This document shows positions 61,423-64,000 of a stretch of DNA of 64,000 nucleotides, piece after piece. Numbering within the stretch: the stretch's first letter is position 1; every line of letters starts with the position of its first letter. The DNA is from SCRA01 sp035533275. GTDB lineage: Bacteria > Vulcanimicrobiota > Vulcanimicrobiia > Vulcanimicrobiales > SCRA01. The notes beneath the pieces were generated by a model, which was not told where the DNA came from, did not search any database, and saw nothing but the letters and a program-made list of their open reading frames with translations. The DNA lies in NCBI GenBank assembly GCA_035533275.1, contig DATLUD010000032.1:1-64000 (forward strand). Reading direction: 5' to 3'. A program made the position numbers and the translations under genes.

Positions 61423-63165
61423 ATGGGCAAACACGGCGACACCTATGCCGTTTTCTGGCCACGCGGAGAGCGAGCGCTGAAACCCCACGAGCTCGCGCCT
61501 CGGTTTGATAACCTTTCGGGCAAGACCGTAGCGTTCGTCTGGGATTATCTCTTCCGGGGCGACGAAATCTTCTCCATGCTCGAAAGAGGACTGCAAAGCA
61601 GATTTCCCGACATGCGTTTCGTGGGCTACGAGGCGTTCGGTTCAACGCACGGAGCCGACGAACACGCAGTAGTTGCCGGCTTGCCCGACAAGCTCCGCGC
61701 ACTCGGCGTCGATGCGGTCGTCTCCGGCATCGGTTGCTGAGGTAGCTGCACACCCGCCGTGTTGCGGGTGAGCGCCGCGGTCGAAAGCGCCGGATTTCCA
61801 ACGGCAACGCTAATCTGCGAGGGTTTTCTGGGCCAGGCGAAGGCCACGTCCTCCGGTCTTGGCGTACCCACGCTTGGCATTGCGATGGTACCCGGACATC
61901 CCGACGTGCAGAGCGCCGTTGAACTCGAGCGTAATATCGCGTCGGTGACGCTGGAGCGCGTCGTCGCTTGCCTGACCACGACATCGAACGGCGCGCGACA
62001 CCTCGTGGAGCCGGCGCCGCGAGACGTTGTTTTCGAGGGGACCTTCGACGAGGTCCAACGCTTCTTCTACGAGAACCTGTGGAGCGACGGGTTGCCCATC
62101 GTGCCACCGACGCGCGACCGCGTCGACGCCTTCCTTTCGTTCGTCGACCGGAGTCCGGACCAGGTCTTGGCAACGGTGCAGCTCGACAATCGCGCCGCGA
62201 CGATCTGGAATATCGCCGTCAACGGCGTCATGGCCGGCTGCCGGCCCGAATACATGCCCATTTTGGTCGCCCTCGTCGAGGCGATGGCCGATCCGGCATA
62301 CGGAGTCGAGCACAGCGGCAACACGCCCGGCGCGGAGACACAGATCGTCATCAACGGTCCGCTGATCAAGGACCTCGGCTTCAATTACGAACAAGGCGCG
62401 CTGCGTGACGGCTTTCAGGCCAATACGAGCATCGGGCGCTTTTGGCGCCTGTATCTGCGCAACGTCGCCGGCTTTCTTCCCCACCAGAACGACAAGGGAA
62501 CGTTTGGAGGAACGTGGCGGGTCGTGATGGCGGAGAACGAGGACACGCTGGCCGAGATCGGGTGGCCGACGGTGTGCTCCGGGATGGGCTTGCCGCCCGG
62601 CCAGAACGGGGTCTGTATCGCGCGCTATACGGGGTCCCACGTCATTGTCTCGGTGTACGGCACATCGGCCGAGGAGTGCCTGCCGTACCTCGCGGACGCG
62701 GTCGTCAAGTACACCGGGTGGGAGCTGATGTTCACCGTCGGCATGGCAACGGGCACCTACAAGCCCATGCTCATCCTTTCCCCGATCGTCGCAAAGACGA
62801 TCGCCGCTTCAGGGATGACGAAAGCCGACGTACAGGCGTACTTGTTCGAGCATGCTCGCATTCCGGCACGACAATTCGAGAACTACATATCCGGTTGGAC
62901 GAACTTGATCCCGGGCAAACGCTCTCTGTATGACCTGGTGATGCTCCGCAAGGCGCCACAGGTCTTCGGGGCCTCCCGCGACCCCGAACGTCTCGTGCCG
63001 CTGGTGCTCCGCCCCGAGGATTACATGATCGCCGTGAGCGGAGACCCGATGCGGACGAACTGCTACTTCCTAGCGCACAACGGTATGCTTGGCTTCCCGA
63101 CGATGAAGCCGATCGTGCTTCCACGCGATTGGAGCACGAGGCTCAGGGCGGCATACGCGGAGTAG
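61423..63165 (+). CDS. selenoprotein 5: UGSC domain fused to DGLPIVPPT domain (in-frame UGA = Sec106)
   Basis: A 580-residue protein read through a UGA at 61738-61740: VVSGIGC-U-GSCTPAVLRVS, with Cys105, Sec106 and Cys109. The ATG at 61423 follows AAGGAGAACCG. The N-terminal domain (1 to about 200) is a divergent UGSC domain. The C-terminal domain (from about 205) is a DGLP domain: SDGLPIVPPTRDRV near 221, VNGVMAGCRPEYMPI with invariant Cys273, QANTSIGRFWRL and VVMAENED. Without Sec insertion, two separate ORFs would be called. The fusion, in the same order as the Sec-less 8386-10005 protein, shows that UGSC and DGLP act together. The candidate SECIS, of different sequence, is at 61751-61770. 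Confidence 0.92.
61751..61770 (+). promoter_or_regulatory. candidate SECIS hairpin of selenoprotein 5
   Basis: The stem CACCCGC / GCGGGUG (7 perfect pairs) has the loop CGUGUU and starts 10 nt after the UGA. The sequence is unrelated to the stems of copies 1-4, yet position and form are the same. This supports an RNA function independent of protein conservation. Confidence 0.85.
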
Positions 63166-63183
63166 CATGCGATTCAACGGCCG

Positions 63184-64000
63184 ATGAGTGCTCCGCATGA
63201 AAGCCGCGGGACGCAATGGGTCCACAACCCGGTCGGACGGCAACGCGGCGGTGGCTGGGTGGATGATGCACTCGGCGACCGTGGGCGCGAGACGGATCCC
63301 GTGGGCATGCGCTTTGCCGGCGCGAGAGTCGTGCCGCAACGCGTGGAAGCAGTTCGCAGCGCCGACGTCGACGCGGCGGTCAACGAATGCTTCTATCGTC
63401 GAGGCTGGACCGACGGCCTCCCGATCGTGCCGCCAACGGTGGGGCGCGTTCGCGAGATGGTGCGCTTTTCGCCGGAATCCGCGTCCACCGTGATCGGCGA
63501 GCTCGAGCCGATGCATGGAGAGGCCAGCGTCGAAAAGCTCGCCGTCAACGCGGTCATGGCCGGCTGCCGCCCGGAGTACTTCCCGGTCGTGCTTGCCGCC
63601 GTGCGCGGCATCCTCGACCCACGGTTCAACTTGCGAGGCGTGCAGACCACGGACGAGAACGTGGCGCCGTTGCTCATCGTGAGCGGCCCGCTTGCCGAAG
63701 AACTGGGCATCAACGCGGGGATCGGCGCGCTTGGGCCCGGTTGGCACGCCAACGCGACGATCGGACGCGCCCTCCGGTTGATCATGAACAACGTGGGCGG
63801 TGCATGGCCCGGCATCACGTCTTTGGCGGGCATCGGCCAACCCGCGCGCTATACCCTCTGCCTCGCCGAGCGCACCCACGCGAATCCATGGCGATCGCTA
63901 CACGTGGAAGCAGGATTACCCGCGGAGTCGAGTGCCGTTACCCTCATGCGCGCAGAATGCAGTATCAACGTCACTGGTGACCTCGACGATCTGGCGAGCG
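63184..64000 (+). CDS. DGLPIVPPT-family protein H, C-terminus cut by window edge
   Basis: An open frame running off the right edge (272 codons visible). Family motifs are complete up to the cut: WTDGLPIVPPTVGRV, VNAVMAGCRPEYFPV with the invariant Cys, FNLRGVQTTDENVAPLLIV, WHANATIGRALRLI, NNVGGAWPG and LCLAERTHANPW. The start is uncertain. ATG 63184 is the first possible, but the homologous region begins near residue 50, so ATG 63307 is an alternative. It lies 18 bp after selenoprotein 5 and is the eighth DGLP copy in the window. A further UGSC gene may follow outside. Confidence 0.83.
   Translation, partial: MSAPHESRGTQWVHNPVGRQRGGGWVDDALGDRGRETDPVGMRFAGARVVPQRVEAVRSADVDAAVNECFYRRGWTDGLPIVPPTVGRVREMVRFSPESASTVIGELEPMHGEASVEKLAVNAVMAGCRPEYFPVVLAAVRGILDPRFNLRGVQTTDENVAPLLIVSGPLAEELGINAGIGALGPGWHANATIGRALRLIMNNVGGAWPGITSLAGIGQPARYTLCLAERTHANPWRSLHVEAGLPAESSAVTLMRAECSINVTGDLDDLAS

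Noticed and set aside
1..64000. Selenocysteine machinery (selA, selB, selD or tRNA-Sec) in the window
   Set aside because: I looked through the gene products and intergenic regions and found none; it must be elsewhere in the genome if the selenoprotein reading is right.
1..64000. CRISPR arrays, transposases, integrases, rRNA or tRNA genes
   Set aside because: No regularly spaced repeats, no DDE or integrase motifs and no recognisable RNA gene; intergenic gaps are short.

Overview
The window is GC-rich, densely packed bacterial DNA. Many neighbouring genes overlap by a few bases (ATGA or GTGA junctions), so the transcripts are long and polycistronic. Periplasmic binding proteins with ordinary or Tat-type signal peptides, a TRAP transporter and a triheme cytochrome c point to a Gram-negative (diderm) bacterium that scavenges organic acids. 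I cannot name the lineage. I see no rRNA, tRNA, CRISPR array, insertion sequence or phage gene.

The main finding is a recurrent selenoprotein system. Five genes (7046-7603, 15360-15887, 32889-33434, 48990-49865, 61423-63165) are each interrupted by an in-frame UGA inside the motif U-G-S-C. In each, a perfect stem-loop (candidate bacterial SECIS) starts 10-11 nt after the UGA. Ordinary gene calling splits all five. Nearly every copy sits next to, or is fused to, a second protein family with the motif DGLPIVPPT. I count eight copies of that family, and all eight keep one cysteine in an AGC-like motif (TAC in one copy). One UGSC-like domain (8386-10005) has lost Sec and Cys. A small CxxC protein (4993-5235) matches the C-terminal extension of one UGSC protein.

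Layout. 1-4866 (-): Liv-type ABC transporter with two binding proteins. 4993-5235 (+): small NifU-C-like protein. 18337 down to 5244 (-): thirteen-gene operon with two class III CoA transferases, a UGSC/DGLP pair, a MaoC-like dehydratase, an acyl-CoA dehydrogenase, a SucCD-like pair, a UGSC/DGLP fusion without Sec, an enoyl-CoA hydratase, a second UGSC/DGLP pair and LivF. 18543-25552 (+): GntR regulator, amidohydrolase, GltD-like flavoprotein with ferredoxin domain, and pyruvate:ferredoxin oxidoreductase. 30305 down to 25549 (-): binding protein, DapA-like aldolase, hydroxyacid dehydrogenase, triheme cytochrome c and a small zinc-ribbon-like protein. 30640-31325: two decayed genes. 31398-32612 (-): binding protein, divergent from a (+) UGSC-DGLP-DGLP operon (32889-35558) with a consensus sigma-70 promoter. 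45712 down to 35555 (-): IclR, CoA ligase, MaoC-like, a complete Liv transporter and a tandem CoA transferase. 45900-47069 (+): acyl-CoA dehydrogenase. 52071 down to 47096 (-): CoA transferase, DGLP, UGSC, DctP and IclR, divergent from DctQM (+). 60822 down to 54148 (-): hydroxyacid dehydrogenase, BCAT-like aminotransferase and a complete Liv transporter. 61423-64000 (+): a UGSC-DGLP fusion selenoprotein and a further DGLP gene cut by the window end.

The repeated plan is transporter, CoA activation (transferase or ligase), UGSC plus DGLP, and beta-oxidation-like enzymes, under GntR or IclR control. My inference is a set of parallel catabolic modules, each for a different small carboxylic acid, that share a Sec/Cys redox or bond-cleaving step. 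Neither the substrates nor the reaction can be read from the sequence.
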